Below, in pieces: positions 43,346 to 52,237 of a stretch of DNA of 64,000 bases. Under the pieces are notes generated by a model. The model did no database searches. It was not told the DNA's origin and saw nothing but the letters and a program-made list of their open reading frames with translations. Each line of letters opens with the position of its first letter. Within the stretch, counting starts at the first letter, position 1. The translations under genes and the position numbers were made by a program. Source of the DNA: MED-G17 sp963991985 (lineage in GTDB: Bacteria > Bacteroidota > Bacteroidia > NS11-12g > UBA9320); assembly GCA_963991985.1 (NCBI GenBank), contig CAXDRX010000001.1, positions 121,855-185,854 of the forward strand, read 5' to 3'.

Positions 43346-44456
43346 ATCGACGATTGCGCCTAATCAAATAATAACTTAAAAATAAAACCAAGGGCATGAC
43401 TTCCACCAAAACTGCTTGCCCATGTAGACCAGAGAGGTAAAACAAAACCTGTGAAAAATAAATCCACAGCAATATCTTCTTTATATTTTTATTCTCTGAT
43501 AAAAAAGGCATACACCCTAAAATAGGATTGGCCCAGAGGAGGTTAAAATTCATTTTGGTGGTTGGGTGAAGGGTAAATAAAACCAAAAAGAGCAGTAAAA
43601 TACTTATCAAAATAGTAACTGTATAGGTCACTTTGTAAATAAAAAGTCCAACGCCTTTGTTTCGCAGAAAAAAAGCAATTGTAAAAAACAAACCAATCGA
43701 AAACCATGGAAAATCCCAAAAATTTACCTCACTACGTTGATGTTTCGCTCGAAGGAGCTTCCCTGATGGGCTTGATATTTTTTTATTGTTTTTTTTCATC
43801 ATCTTCAAAGCTTTAGACAAATAATTGGGCAAGAAAGATGCCGTTCGCAAATCCACTTTTTCATCCACCGGCCTCCCCAAAATCAAATCGATCCCCAAAC
43901 CCAACCAAGGCTTTTCAGAGAGATAAACGTGCAGTAAGTCCCGAAAAGTAGAATCTTTATAGAGCCCCGACGAATCAACTTTTACCTCAGAAATATCAAA
44001 CAAAACATCGGCAATTCGGGTGGCACAATTGTTCGATTTAAAATCATATAAATAGTACCTATTCTCCGGTTTGTATTCTTGTTTCAACCGATCATATATT
44101 TTTTGTTTATCCGAATTGGATAGAATTAATTTTTGGATATTAACAAATCGACCTTCATAGCCATAAAACCTTTGCAAATCCACCACATCGTCTATTGACA
44201 ATTTATATTTCAAATTGCCCAAAACAAACTTTAGGTAAAAATTATCCTCGTCGAAATCAAACGTTCCATAATTATATACCTCATCAATTTTGTTGGTTTT
44301 GTCTAAAACCCATAATGCACTATGTCCAAAACAAGAATATAATGCCTGTCCAGGACCGATTGTTAGCAAAAAAATGTCTGCTTCTTGACTTAATCCTTGG
44401 GATGAAGAAGTTTCAGTGAAACTAAAAAACAAAATTAAACACACTATTTTTTTCAT
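43338..44456 (-). CDS. DUF4105 membrane protein (candidate lipoprotein N-acyltransferase of the Bacteroides type)
   Basis: 372 residues. A signal peptide or first helix (1-18) is followed by a soluble periplasmic DUF4105 domain (about 25-215) with TIGPGQALYSCFGHSALWV, VYNYGTFDFDEDNFYLKF and YLYDFKSNNCATRIADVLFD; the Cys/His/Asn residues in these motifs look catalytic. About four to five membrane helices make up the C-terminal third. A DUF4105 protein has recently been described as the lipoprotein N-acyltransferase (Lnb) of Bacteroides, which fits this domain plan. I recall that work from memory and cannot check it here. The gene is divergent from rnr. Confidence 0.75.
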   Translation of the reverse strand: MKKIVCLILFFSFTETSSSQGLSQEADIFLLTIGPGQALYSCFGHSALWVLDKTNKIDEVYNYGTFDFDEDNFYLKFVLGNLKYKLSIDDVVDLQRFYGYEGRFVNIQKLILSNSDKQKIYDRLKQEYKPENRYYLYDFKSNNCATRIADVLFDISEVKVDSSGLYKDSTFRDLLHVYLSEKPWLGLGIDLILGRPVDEKVDLRTASFLPNYLSKALKMMKKNNKKISSPSGKLLRAKHQRSEVNFWDFPWFSIGLFFTIAFFLRNKGVGLFIYKVTYTVTILISILLLFLVLFTLHPTTKMNFNLLWANPILGCMPFLSENKNIKKILLWIYFSQVLFYLSGLHGQAVLVEVMPLVLFLSYYLIRRNRRFI

Positions 44457-44503
44457 CTTACCTTCATTTTGTCTACAGGCTGAACAAAACTATCACATTC
44501 CTT

Positions 44504-44511
44504 TACATTTG
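44504..44511 (+). promoter_or_regulatory. Putative -7 promoter box for rnr
   Basis: TACATTTG is an exact TAnnTTTG match ending 4 bases before the GTG at 44516, which supports that unusual start. The -33 region has no good TTTG. Confidence 0.4.
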
Positions 44512-44515
44512 TTGA

Positions 44516-46642
44516 GTGGCGAAAAAGAAAAAGAAGAAAATTCAGAACATCCCTGTTTTGTATCAAAAAATACTCGCCCATTTTCAGAGTCATCCTTCTC
44601 AAGTATATAACTACAAACAAATCGCTGCCCAGCTAAAAATTAGCTCTGAGAAGGAACGAAATGAGGTAAATGAAATATTAAAGCGTCTATGTTCCGCTGA
44701 AAAAATTGAAGAATTACGCAGAGGAAAATATAGATATATTTCTGATTTCACCATATGCACAGGGCAAATAGAAATTACATCTCGAGGCACAGGCTATGTA
44801 ATTGTCGAAGAAATGGAAGAAGACGTTCAAATAAATTCATCTCTTACCGGCAAAGCTTTGCATGGCGATTTGGTTCGGGTAGAATTGCTTCACCAAAATG
44901 CCAAACATCAAGCGCAGGGCAGAATTTTGGAAGTTATCGATAGAAAAACAAAAACATTTGTCGGAACTCTTCAAAAAACAAAAGACCACGCCTTTGTTGT
45001 GCCAGACAACAACAAAATTCATGTGGATTTTTTCATTTCAAAGAACAAACTAAATGGTGGTAAAAACAAACAAAAAGTAGTTGTTGAACTAACCGATTGG
45101 CCTGACAATGCAAAAAATCCTTTTGCAAGGGTTTTAGAAATATTAGGCAATGCTGGAGACAACGATGTGGAGATGCACAGCATAGTACACGAATTTGGAT
45201 TTGAGGTAAACTTTCCCGAAGAAGTCATAATCGAAAGTCTTAAACTTCCAGAAAAAATTGATGAATTAGAAATTCAAAGAAGAAGAGATTTTAGGGAAAC
45301 CCTTACTTTCACCATAGACCCAGCAAATGCAAAAGATTTTGACGATGCAATTTCCTTCAAAAAAATAAATGCAGACCATTTTGAAGTTGGCGTTCACATT
45401 GCCGATGTATCTCATTATGTAAAAGCCGGAAGCGCGCTAGACGAAGAAGCTTCACAAAGAGGAACTTCTATATATTTGGTAGACCGCACCATTCCCATGC
45501 TCCCAGAACGTATTTCGAATGAACTCTGTTCACTGCGTCCACAAGAAGAAAAATTAACTTTTTCTGCTGTTTTTAAAATGAATACAAATGCACAGGTGCT
45601 AGATTTTTGGTTCGGAAAAGGGATCATCTACAGTCAGAAAAGATTCACCTACCTAGAAGCGCAAAAAAGTATTGATTCAAATGCGGGAGCTTTCAATGAA
45701 GAACTTTCCATTTTGAATAAATTGGCCAAAATCCTAAAAAGCAACCGAATGAAAAATGGAGCCATTTCATTTGAAACAGAAGAGGTAGAATTTAAACTAG
45801 ACCAAGATGGCAGACCCATAGCCGTTCAAAAAAAGATTCGTAAAGATGCCCATAAACTAATAGAAGAGTTCATGCTTCTTGCCAATCGCAGTATTGCAAA
45901 TCACGTTAAAACCAAACTAAAAGAGGAACAACCCATTGCCTATCGGGTACACGAACCACCCGTATTTGAAAAATTACAACCACTGGCCCAGATGGCAAAA
46001 AAACTTGGTTATCCCATCCACTTAGACAACCCTGACGGGCTATCATTCTCCCTGAATAAAATGTTGGAGAAGGTAGAAAACAAGCCAGAAGCAAGTGTGC
46101 TCCAACCGATGGCAATTAGAAGTATGGAGAAAGCTTATTATACCTCAAAAAAGTGTCATCATTTTGGATTGGCCTTCGAGCACTACTGTCATTTTACTTC
46201 CCCAATCCGAAGATATCCCGATTTGATTACACATAGGCTTTTGTTTGAATACATCAATGGTGTACCAAAAATTGATATCGAAAAGCTAGAAAATGTTTGT
46301 TTTGAATCATCAAAAAATGAAATTAGAGCAAATGATGCGCAGCGAGCCTCCATAAAATATAAACAAACTGAATTTCTAAATAGCAGAATTGGAGAAGTGT
46401 TTGAGGGAACAATTTCCGGGGTTACTGAATGGGGAATTTATGTTGAGATAAAAGAAAATAAATGCGAAGGAATGATCCGGCTAAAGGATATCAAAGGAGA
46501 TTTTTTTGAATATTTTGAAAAAAAATTTTATGTAGAAGGAAGACGCTCAAAACAACGCTACACTTTGGGAGAATCTGTTTGGGTTCGAGTAAAAAAAACA
46601 AATCTTCTCAAAAGAACCATTGATTTTGAATTTATTGATTAA
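44516..46642 (+). CDS. rnr: Ribonuclease R
   Basis: 708 residues starting with GTG, immediately followed by a lysine-rich leader (AKKKKKKIQNIP). Domain order is an N-terminal winged-helix/OB cold-shock region (about 1-215), the RNB catalytic domain with DPANAKDFDDAISF (Asp cluster), VGVHIADVSHYV, LVDRTIPMLPERISNELCSL and HFTSPIRRYPDLITHRLL, and a C-terminal S1 domain (about 620-705). It degrades structured RNA 3' to 5' processively. The basic C-terminal tail of E. coli RNase R is missing, while the basic leader may compensate. It shares a one-base TAATG overlap with the polyprenyl synthase gene. Confidence 0.95.
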   Translation: MAKKKKKKIQNIPVLYQKILAHFQSHPSQVYNYKQIAAQLKISSEKERNEVNEILKRLCSAEKIEELRRGKYRYISDFTICTGQIEITSRGTGYVIVEEMEEDVQINSSLTGKALHGDLVRVELLHQNAKHQAQGRILEVIDRKTKTFVGTLQKTKDHAFVVPDNNKIHVDFFISKNKLNGGKNKQKVVVELTDWPDNAKNPFARVLEILGNAGDNDVEMHSIVHEFGFEVNFPEEVIIESLKLPEKIDELEIQRRRDFRETLTFTIDPANAKDFDDAISFKKINADHFEVGVHIADVSHYVKAGSALDEEASQRGTSIYLVDRTIPMLPERISNELCSLRPQEEKLTFSAVFKMNTNAQVLDFWFGKGIIYSQKRFTYLEAQKSIDSNAGAFNEELSILNKLAKILKSNRMKNGAISFETEEVEFKLDQDGRPIAVQKKIRKDAHKLIEEFMLLANRSIANHVKTKLKEEQPIAYRVHEPPVFEKLQPLAQMAKKLGYPIHLDNPDGLSFSLNKMLEKVENKPEASVLQPMAIRSMEKAYYTSKKCHHFGLAFEHYCHFTSPIRRYPDLITHRLLFEYINGVPKIDIEKLENVCFESSKNEIRANDAQRASIKYKQTEFLNSRIGEVFEGTISGVTEWGIYVEIKENKCEGMIRLKDIKGDFFEYFEKKFYVEGRRSKQRYTLGESVWVRVKKTNLLKRTIDFEFID

Positions 46643-47589
46643 TGAAATTACAGGAATATATAGATTTGGCATCCAGAATTCTCAATGAAAGCGATTTCGA
46701 TGGAAAACCACAAAACCTTTACAATCCCCTCAATTACATCACCAAATTGGGAGGGAAAAGAATACGCCCCGCACTGTCATTATTGGGCTATCACATCGTA
46801 AAGGCAAATTGGCAAGAAGCGGTGCCATTGGCCAAAGCAGTGGAATATTTTCATAACTTCAGCCTTATGCACGATGATATTATGGACAAAAGTCCCTTAC
46901 GAAGAGGAAAAGAAGCGGTGCATGTAAAATGGAATGAGCCCACTGCCATTTTATCGGGAGATCTCATGCTCATCAAATGTTATGAAGAATTGGCCAAACT
47001 AAAAAACTGGCAAATTTTCAATACCTTTTGTCAAATGGCCGAAGAAGTTTGCCAAGGGCAACAATTGGATATGGATTTTGAATCCGCCAAAAACATAACC
47101 ATAAAAGAATATGTAGAAATGGTAAGACTTAAAACTTCCGTTTTGATTGGAAAGGCTTTAAGCATGGGAGCACGATTGGCGGGAGCATCAAAAATTGCAA
47201 TTGTTTGCTTAGAAAAATTTGGCACCCACCTAGGAATTGGATTTCAAATAATGGATGACTATTTAGACACATTTGGTCAGAGTTCTAAAACAGGCAAACG
47301 AGTAGGACAAGATATTTTGGATCAAAAACGTTCGCTACCCTACCTACTCGCAGAAAATACATTGGATGAAAATGGAGTTAATGACTTTAAAAATCTGTTC
47401 TCTACTTTCGAAGAAGAAATTTTGGTAGACAAAGTAAGAAAGTTTCTTATCCAAAGAAATATTGATCAAAAAACCATAAAAATGGCTCAAGAATATTTCG
47501 ATTTAGCGCAAAAAGAACTCGACAGTTTGGAGTACTCTACCGGGGCTCTTCGAGAATTGTTGTCCTTTTTAAAAGACCGTGACTTTTAA
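46642..47589 (+). CDS. Polyprenyl diphosphate synthase (trans-isoprenyl family)
   Basis: 315 residues. Both aspartate-rich motifs are present: the first, HDDIMDKSPLRRG (about residue 79), and the second, QIMDDYLDTFGQ (about residue 208), together with GGKRIRPAL near the N-terminus. Residues just before the first motif are bulky-to-small in FHNFSLMHDD, and the product length cannot be fixed from this alone. It makes an all-trans prenyl diphosphate used for quinone or carotenoid chains. It is translationally coupled to rnr and ends 6 bases from the convergent lipoprotein gene. Confidence 0.93.
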   Translation: MKLQEYIDLASRILNESDFDGKPQNLYNPLNYITKLGGKRIRPALSLLGYHIVKANWQEAVPLAKAVEYFHNFSLMHDDIMDKSPLRRGKEAVHVKWNEPTAILSGDLMLIKCYEELAKLKNWQIFNTFCQMAEEVCQGQQLDMDFESAKNITIKEYVEMVRLKTSVLIGKALSMGARLAGASKIAIVCLEKFGTHLGIGFQIMDDYLDTFGQSSKTGKRVGQDILDQKRSLPYLLAENTLDENGVNDFKNLFSTFEEEILVDKVRKFLIQRNIDQKTIKMAQEYFDLAQKELDSLEYSTGALRELLSFLKDRDF

Positions 47590-47595
47590 CAAATG

Positions 47596-48111
47596 CTACA
47601 AAAAGCCAACCAGGGCGAACAATAAATAAATTAACAATACAAAAAGAGCTAAACTTAGCAACCACAAAAGAAGGCCATCAAGAAAAGAAAATAGCAAAGC
47701 CAACAAAATCACAATCAAAACAATGTATAACAAATCACTTTGTGATGAAGAAACCTGCTTGTTGTCTTGTTTAACCATCCTTTTCATATTTTTCATATCC
47801 TTTCGAGAATATGACGTGTTTTTTTGGCGTTCTGTGGTGTTTTCTTGTTTTGGAGCCTCAAAATCCAGCGTTTTTTCATCTATGTTAAAATCATTTAAAT
47901 AATTTTTTTTCACGACCATAGGACTTGGACTTGATTGTGAAGCATACAAGGAAATTGCTTCTCTACGTTTAATAGGCTCTATCGTATCGGTGTATCCTCT
48001 AGAAATATGATTTTTTTTTGATTTTACTCTTTTAAAGTAAGCATACTGCTTGGGAGAGCAACCCGATAACAGCAACCCAAAAGCGAGAAGAGGAAAAAAT
48101 ATTTTATTCAT
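47596..48111 (-). CDS. Small lipoprotein of unknown function with C-terminal membrane hairpin
   Basis: 171 residues. Residues 1-17 form a lipoprotein signal peptide ending in the lipobox LLLSGC, so Cys18 is likely lipidated. The middle (20-125) is polar, with Lys/Arg and Gln-rich segments and no recognised fold; KRREAISLY and KKNYLNDFNIDEKTLDF are the most ordered-looking parts. The last 45 residues are almost all hydrophobic, enough for two helices that begin after SSSQSD. A protein with both an acyl anchor and a membrane hairpin is unusual. I do not recognise the family. It lies between isoprenoid synthase and agmatinase genes, with no functional hint. Confidence 0.75.
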   Translation of the reverse strand: MNKIFFPLLAFGLLLSGCSPKQYAYFKRVKSKKNHISRGYTDTIEPIKRREAISLYASQSSPSPMVVKKNYLNDFNIDEKTLDFEAPKQENTTERQKNTSYSRKDMKNMKRMVKQDNKQVSSSQSDLLYIVLIVILLALLFSFLDGLLLWLLSLALFVLLIYLLFALVGFL

Positions 48112-48115
48112 ACAC

Positions 48116-48123
48116 CAAATTTA
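48116..48123 (-). promoter_or_regulatory. Putative -7 promoter box for the small lipoprotein gene
   Basis: On the minus strand TAAATTTG is an exact TAnnTTTG match ending 4 bases before the ATG at 48111. No TTTG at the -33 spacing. Confidence 0.35.
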
Positions 48124-48161
48124 ACTTTATACTTTCAAAAATCTTGATTTATTTGCCTTCT

Positions 48162-49019
48162 ATGTTCTTGGATCCGTCTAAAAATTGTTCCTTCGAAGAA
48201 GCAGATGCTGTTATTCACCAAATCCCATATGAATATAGCTCAAGCTACCTTAAAGGTTCATATAGAGGCCCCTCCGAAATAATCAAATCAAGTCATTATG
48301 TAGAGTTGTTTGACGATGAATTGAAAAGAGAAACAATAACACATACAAAAATTCATACATGTCCTCCTCTCGACATTAATGGGAAGTTCAATCAGGAAGC
48401 CATGAAGTCCATTCAAGACTACGTCAAAGAAAAGAATTCAAAGAAAGGAGTATTCCATATATACCTTGGCGGGGAGCACAGTGTTTCGTACCCGATAATA
48501 AAACATTATGCGCTAAATAATAAAGATTTTGGCATTTTTCAAATCGATGCACATGCAGATTTAAGAGAAAGCTATCAGGGCAATAAATATTCTCATGCTT
48601 CGGTAATGGCAAGAATATCCGAGCTTAATTTACCAATAACACAGGTAGGAATAAGGGCCTTGTCTGAAGAGGAGCATTTTAAAATATCCAAAACAAAAAA
48701 TATCCTTTCATTTTTTGACTCTAAAACACAGTATAATTTAGATACTTGGCAAAAAATCGGACATAGCTTGCCAAAAAATATTTACATCACTTTGGATACG
48801 GATGGACTAGACCCTTCGGTATTTCCTGCAGTGGGAACTCCAGAACCAGGCGGACTGAAATGGAACGAAATTCTTTCTCTTTTAAGATTCCTATTTAAAG
48901 AAAAAAATGTATTGGCCATGGATGTCGTGGAATGTTGTCCACTTGAAAATGATATTCGAACACAATACAATCTCGCCAAACTTATCTATCGAGTTATCGG
49001 ATACAAATTTGGGGCTTAA
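48162..49019 (+). CDS. speB: Agmatinase/arginase family ureohydrolase
   Basis: 285 residues from the ATG at 48162 (MFLDPSKNCSFEE); a TTG at 48144 would add six residues without family support. The binuclear manganese site is visible: GGEHSVSYP (His), DAHADLRESYQG (Asp-x-His-x-Asp), the SHASVM histidine, and DTDGLDPSVFP (Asp-x-Asp plus Asp). Agmatinase-type GTPEPGG follows. It hydrolyses agmatine to putrescine and urea in polyamine synthesis, although related ureohydrolases act on arginine, formiminoglutamate or guanidino acids. Since hut genes are in the window, formimidoylglutamase (HutG) is a real alternative, but the sequence reads more like agmatinase. Putative promoter sequence TTTATTTG ends 6 bases before the ATG. 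Confidence 0.85.
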   Translation: MFLDPSKNCSFEEADAVIHQIPYEYSSSYLKGSYRGPSEIIKSSHYVELFDDELKRETITHTKIHTCPPLDINGKFNQEAMKSIQDYVKEKNSKKGVFHIYLGGEHSVSYPIIKHYALNNKDFGIFQIDAHADLRESYQGNKYSHASVMARISELNLPITQVGIRALSEEEHFKISKTKNILSFFDSKTQYNLDTWQKIGHSLPKNIYITLDTDGLDPSVFPAVGTPEPGGLKWNEILSLLRFLFKEKNVLAMDVVECCPLENDIRTQYNLAKLIYRVIGYKFGA

Positions 49020-49039
49020 GGGAAAGCATCTTTACTTTG
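49008..49039 (+). promoter_or_regulatory. Promoter for the cysteine desulfurase gene (-33 TTTG, 20 bp, TTACTTTG)
   Basis: TTTG (49008-49011, inside the end of the agmatinase gene), a 20-base spacer, then TTACTTTG (49032-49039, 7 of 8 consensus bases). The box ends 4 bases before the ATG at 49044. Confidence 0.45.
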
Positions 49040-49043
49040 CAAA

Positions 49044-50204
49044 ATGAGGGAGATTTATTTAGACAATGCAGCTACTACGCCGATGTATCCTGAGGCGATT
49101 GAAGCAATGCACGAAGTACTTAAGAATGTATATGGCAATCCCTCCTCGACTCATTCCTTTGGGCGAAAAGCAAAATCCTTGTTGGAAAATTCTAGAAAGG
49201 AACTCGCCGAACTTTTGAATTGTAAGAGCCACGAAATATGTTTTACCTCAGGGGGTACCGAAGCGGACAATACGGCAATCAGAAGCGCCGTAAACCATAT
49301 GGGGGTAAAAAATATAATCACCTCGAAATTGGAGCACAAGGCCGTTTTAGACACCTCCATTTTGATGGAGAAAATGAATTTAGCAAAAATTCATTGGGTT
49401 GAAAATGATGAACAAGGCCACATAAATTACGACCACCTCAAACACTTGGCCAACAACAATCGCAATTGTTTGATTACAATCATGCATGCCAACAACGAAA
49501 TTGGAACCCTAAATAATTTGGAATTTATTCAAGAAATTGGGAAGCAAAATAATGCAATTGTTCATTCAGACACAGTCCAAACCATTGGTCATTTCCCAAT
49601 TGATCTGAGTTCTATTTCATTGGATTTTATTGCTGCTGCAGCACATAAATTTCATGGTCCTAAAGGAGTTGGATTTTTGTATTGCAACAAAAGAAATAAT
49701 TTGAAAGGGCTCATCACTGGTGGTGGACAAGAAAGTAATAGAAGAGCTGGAACTGAAAATGTAGCCGGTATTGTGGGCATGGTTACTGCTCTAAAGAAGA
49801 GTATCGAAACCATGCAAGTAAATGCGAAAAAAATGCGTGAAATGAAAAACTATTTGATCGAAAAATTAAGATCCGAAATACCCCAATTGGGATTTTTTGG
49901 AGACATCAGTGAAAATAGTTTGTACACAGTCCTAAGTATTGCATTGCCGCAAAGATTTAACGCTTCAATTTTGCCATTTCAGCTAGATATGAAAGGAATA
50001 TGTATTTCAGCGGGCTCGGCTTGTAATTCTGGAGCTGTAAAAGGAAGCCACGTAATAGAAGCATTAAAATCTAATACAAACCAACATCCGCTGAGAGTGA
50101 GCATCAGCGAATTCAATAGCTACGAAGATCTAGACTACTTTGTTGCTTCATTAAAAACACTTGATGTAAGTCAAGAAAAATCTGTCGCCGAAGCAAATAA
50201 TTAG
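49044..50204 (+). CDS. Cysteine desulfurase (IscS/NifS family)
   Basis: 386 residues, PLP-dependent aminotransferase class V. Motifs are YLDNAATTPMYPEA at the start, FTSGGTEADNTAI, HANNEIGTL, HSDTVQTIGH, the PLP lysine in AAAHKFHGPKGVGFLY and the persulfide cysteine in ISAGSACNSGAVKGSHV. It moves sulfur from cysteine to scaffold proteins for iron-sulfur clusters and thio-tRNA bases. No isc or suf genes are adjacent. It ends convergently 49 bases before the act operon; I see no terminator in that gap. Confidence 0.92.
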   Translation: MREIYLDNAATTPMYPEAIEAMHEVLKNVYGNPSSTHSFGRKAKSLLENSRKELAELLNCKSHEICFTSGGTEADNTAIRSAVNHMGVKNIITSKLEHKAVLDTSILMEKMNLAKIHWVENDEQGHINYDHLKHLANNNRNCLITIMHANNEIGTLNNLEFIQEIGKQNNAIVHSDTVQTIGHFPIDLSSISLDFIAAAAHKFHGPKGVGFLYCNKRNNLKGLITGGGQESNRRAGTENVAGIVGMVTALKKSIETMQVNAKKMREMKNYLIEKLRSEIPQLGFFGDISENSLYTVLSIALPQRFNASILPFQLDMKGICISAGSACNSGAVKGSHVIEALKSNTNQHPLRVSISEFNSYEDLDYFVASLKTLDVSQEKSVAEANN

Positions 50205-50253
50205 GCCAAAATAATTCTTATTTAAGTTAAACCAAAAAACCCAAAAGGTATTT

Positions 50254-51627
50254 TTACGGACCCACTTCGTGGTTGGCACTTTCCAAAACAAAAGGGTGAT
50301 TTTTTGGATAAAGGTCTGCCTTAGACAAAGAATTTCTTACGATATAAGAGAAAAGACCAAAGAAAAATATGCCAAAACCTATTTCAATAAGTCCAATATT
50401 TGCTTTTTCCCCTACTACGCCTGGCATAACCATCAAATATATGTCCAGCCAGTGTCCGACCAAGATAAGTCCTCCACCAATCAGTGTGATGTATTTATTT
50501 CTTTTGGCATAACGAGCGATTAGAATCAAAAATGGCAAAAAGAAGTTCATTACAATATTGGCAACAAAAAATGGATAATATTTGCTCACCCATCTTTCGT
50601 AGAAGTAAATACTTTCTTCAGGTAAATTTGCGTACCAAATCAGTAAAAATTGCGCCAACCATATGTAAGCCCAAAAAATAGAGAATCCGAACATAAATTT
50701 AACCAAATCATCCAAAATTTCTTCATCAACCAAATTTAGATAACCTTGCCCTTTTAAAAACAAAACCAAAAAAGTAATCACCGTAACAGAACTTACAAAC
50801 ATGATTGCAAAATTGTATACAGAAAATATTGTACTAAACCAGTGAGGATCAATACTCATCATTATGAGCCATGTAAATACAGAAAAAGTAAAAGCAAATA
50901 TGACAATGAATGCTGCCGAGAAGCGGATAGATTTCTGAAAAAAAGAAATTCCACCTTCTACATCTTCTTTGAGCGATAATTTCCTGAGTGTGGTTCTTAA
51001 AGCAAACCAAATGGCAACAAAAATAATGGGTGCTATATACAACCAATTTTTATTTAAAAACCATGTTTTTCCATCCAGAAGTTTGTCTGCGGGCAACTCA
51101 TTTTTGTGGTTATTGTAATAAAGCCATTCATAAAGGTGCTCACCTCCAAAATAGACTGCAATCATGAGCAAAACAAAACCGATAGGAATAAATGCACTCA
51201 TAGATTCAGCCACTCTTTTAATAAGCGTTGCCCACCCTGCATTTGCAACATAGTTGACCGCGACAAAAAACAAACCTCCTACAGCAAAAAGGAAAAAATA
51301 ATACGCATTTACTAAGAAAGAGGCCCAAACACGACTAAGCCAACCTGTGGTATGATGCCCTTCGAGATGACTTTCTGAGTGGGTATGATGTTCTTCAAGG
51401 TCTTTGGAATGAGCATTCGAATGCGATAGGGATCCATCATGATGTTCAACGTGACTTCCTTGAATTTCTTCAACATTATGTTGTGAATGCCAAGATTTTT
51501 TTAATGTTGAAGCACCAATTCCTGCCAACAGTAAACCCAACAACATAATCAAGCCAGTTACAACACGACCTCTTTTTGAAAAAACATATTTTTCATTCGG
51601 TAATTCGGTAATATAGTGATGTCCCAT
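50254..51627 (-). CDS. actF: Alternative complex III subunit ActF (quinol:cytochrome c oxidoreductase, membrane subunit 2)
   Basis: 457 residues with about ten membrane helices, weakly related to NrfD/ActC. Segments such as SIDPHWFSTIFSVYNFAIMF and WYANLPEESIYFYERW are typical of the ActF family. It is the last gene of the act operon, 4 bases after actE. Between helix 1 (about 22-41) and helix 2 (about 103-125) sits a His-rich loop: 13 histidines in residues 47-92, which is striking. ActF and ActC together form the quinol-oxidising membrane module of alternative complex III, which replaces the bc1 complex. Confidence 0.92.
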   Translation of the reverse strand: MGHHYITELPNEKYVFSKRGRVVTGLIMLLGLLLAGIGASTLKKSWHSQHNVEEIQGSHVEHHDGSLSHSNAHSKDLEEHHTHSESHLEGHHTTGWLSRVWASFLVNAYYFFLFAVGGLFFVAVNYVANAGWATLIKRVAESMSAFIPIGFVLLMIAVYFGGEHLYEWLYYNNHKNELPADKLLDGKTWFLNKNWLYIAPIIFVAIWFALRTTLRKLSLKEDVEGGISFFQKSIRFSAAFIVIFAFTFSVFTWLIMMSIDPHWFSTIFSVYNFAIMFVSSVTVITFLVLFLKGQGYLNLVDEEILDDLVKFMFGFSIFWAYIWLAQFLLIWYANLPEESIYFYERWVSKYYPFFVANIVMNFFLPFLILIARYAKRNKYITLIGGGLILVGHWLDIYLMVMPGVVGEKANIGLIEIGFGIFFFGLFSYIVRNSLSKADLYPKNHPFVLESANHEVGP

Positions 51628-51631
51628 ATTT

Positions 51632-52237
51632 TTATTTTTCTACATTAGGTTGATCGTACACAAACTCATCTCCTAGGCTTAAACTTCGAACATAATGAAT
51701 GACTTTCCATCTCTCTGAAGGCGTAAGCATGTGAGCGTGAGAACCCATTAATCCTTTCCCATGTGTAATGGTATGATAGATTTTCCCATTAGGGAGTTCC
51801 TTTATGTATTGGCTTGTATATCCCTCCCAAGGTACACCAATGTAACCTTGTTTTACGACAGGACCATCATTGTTTCCATTTTTACCGTGGCAGTGCCAGC
51901 AATAAATCTCATATAGTTTTTTCCCTTGCGCAATATTTTCTTCCGTTTTTGGTATAGTGGACCTAAAAGTAGCAGCAGCCTCATAACCCTCCAAAGTATT
52001 TGGGTGAGGATATTGATAGTCCAACTGACCTTTTGCAATGGTTCCTTTTACTGGAAGTCTGGAGGACATCTTTTTCGGGTTATAAGACCATCCTTCCTCC
52101 AACTGACTGTATGGTTCTGGTGTCTTTGAAATATACATATTAGGAGCATATTCATATCCTGGATGATTTCCTTTTGATGTACACCCTTGCCAAATAATAG
52201 TCAAAATTGAGATGATGTAAAGGAATGAATTATTCAT
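51632..52237 (-). CDS. actE: Alternative complex III subunit ActE (monoheme cytochrome c lipoprotein)
   Basis: 201 residues from the ATG at 52237 (MNNSFLYIISIL), which overlaps the actD stop by 8 bases; an upstream Met at 52276 would give a non-lipoprotein N-terminus. The lipobox ends in WQGC, so residue 19 should carry lipid and anchor the protein at the periplasmic face. A single heme site CWHCHG lies near residue 120, followed by GLMGSHAHMLTPSERW, which supplies the distal methionine/histidine. It accepts electrons from ActB/ActA clusters and passes them to soluble cytochrome c or directly to the oxidase. Confidence 0.92.
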   Translation of the reverse strand: MNNSFLYIISILTIIWQGCTSKGNHPGYEYAPNMYISKTPEPYSQLEEGWSYNPKKMSSRLPVKGTIAKGQLDYQYPHPNTLEGYEAAATFRSTIPKTEENIAQGKKLYEIYCWHCHGKNGNNDGPVVKQGYIGVPWEGYTSQYIKELPNGKIYHTITHGKGLMGSHAHMLTPSERWKVIHYVRSLSLGDEFVYDQPNVEK

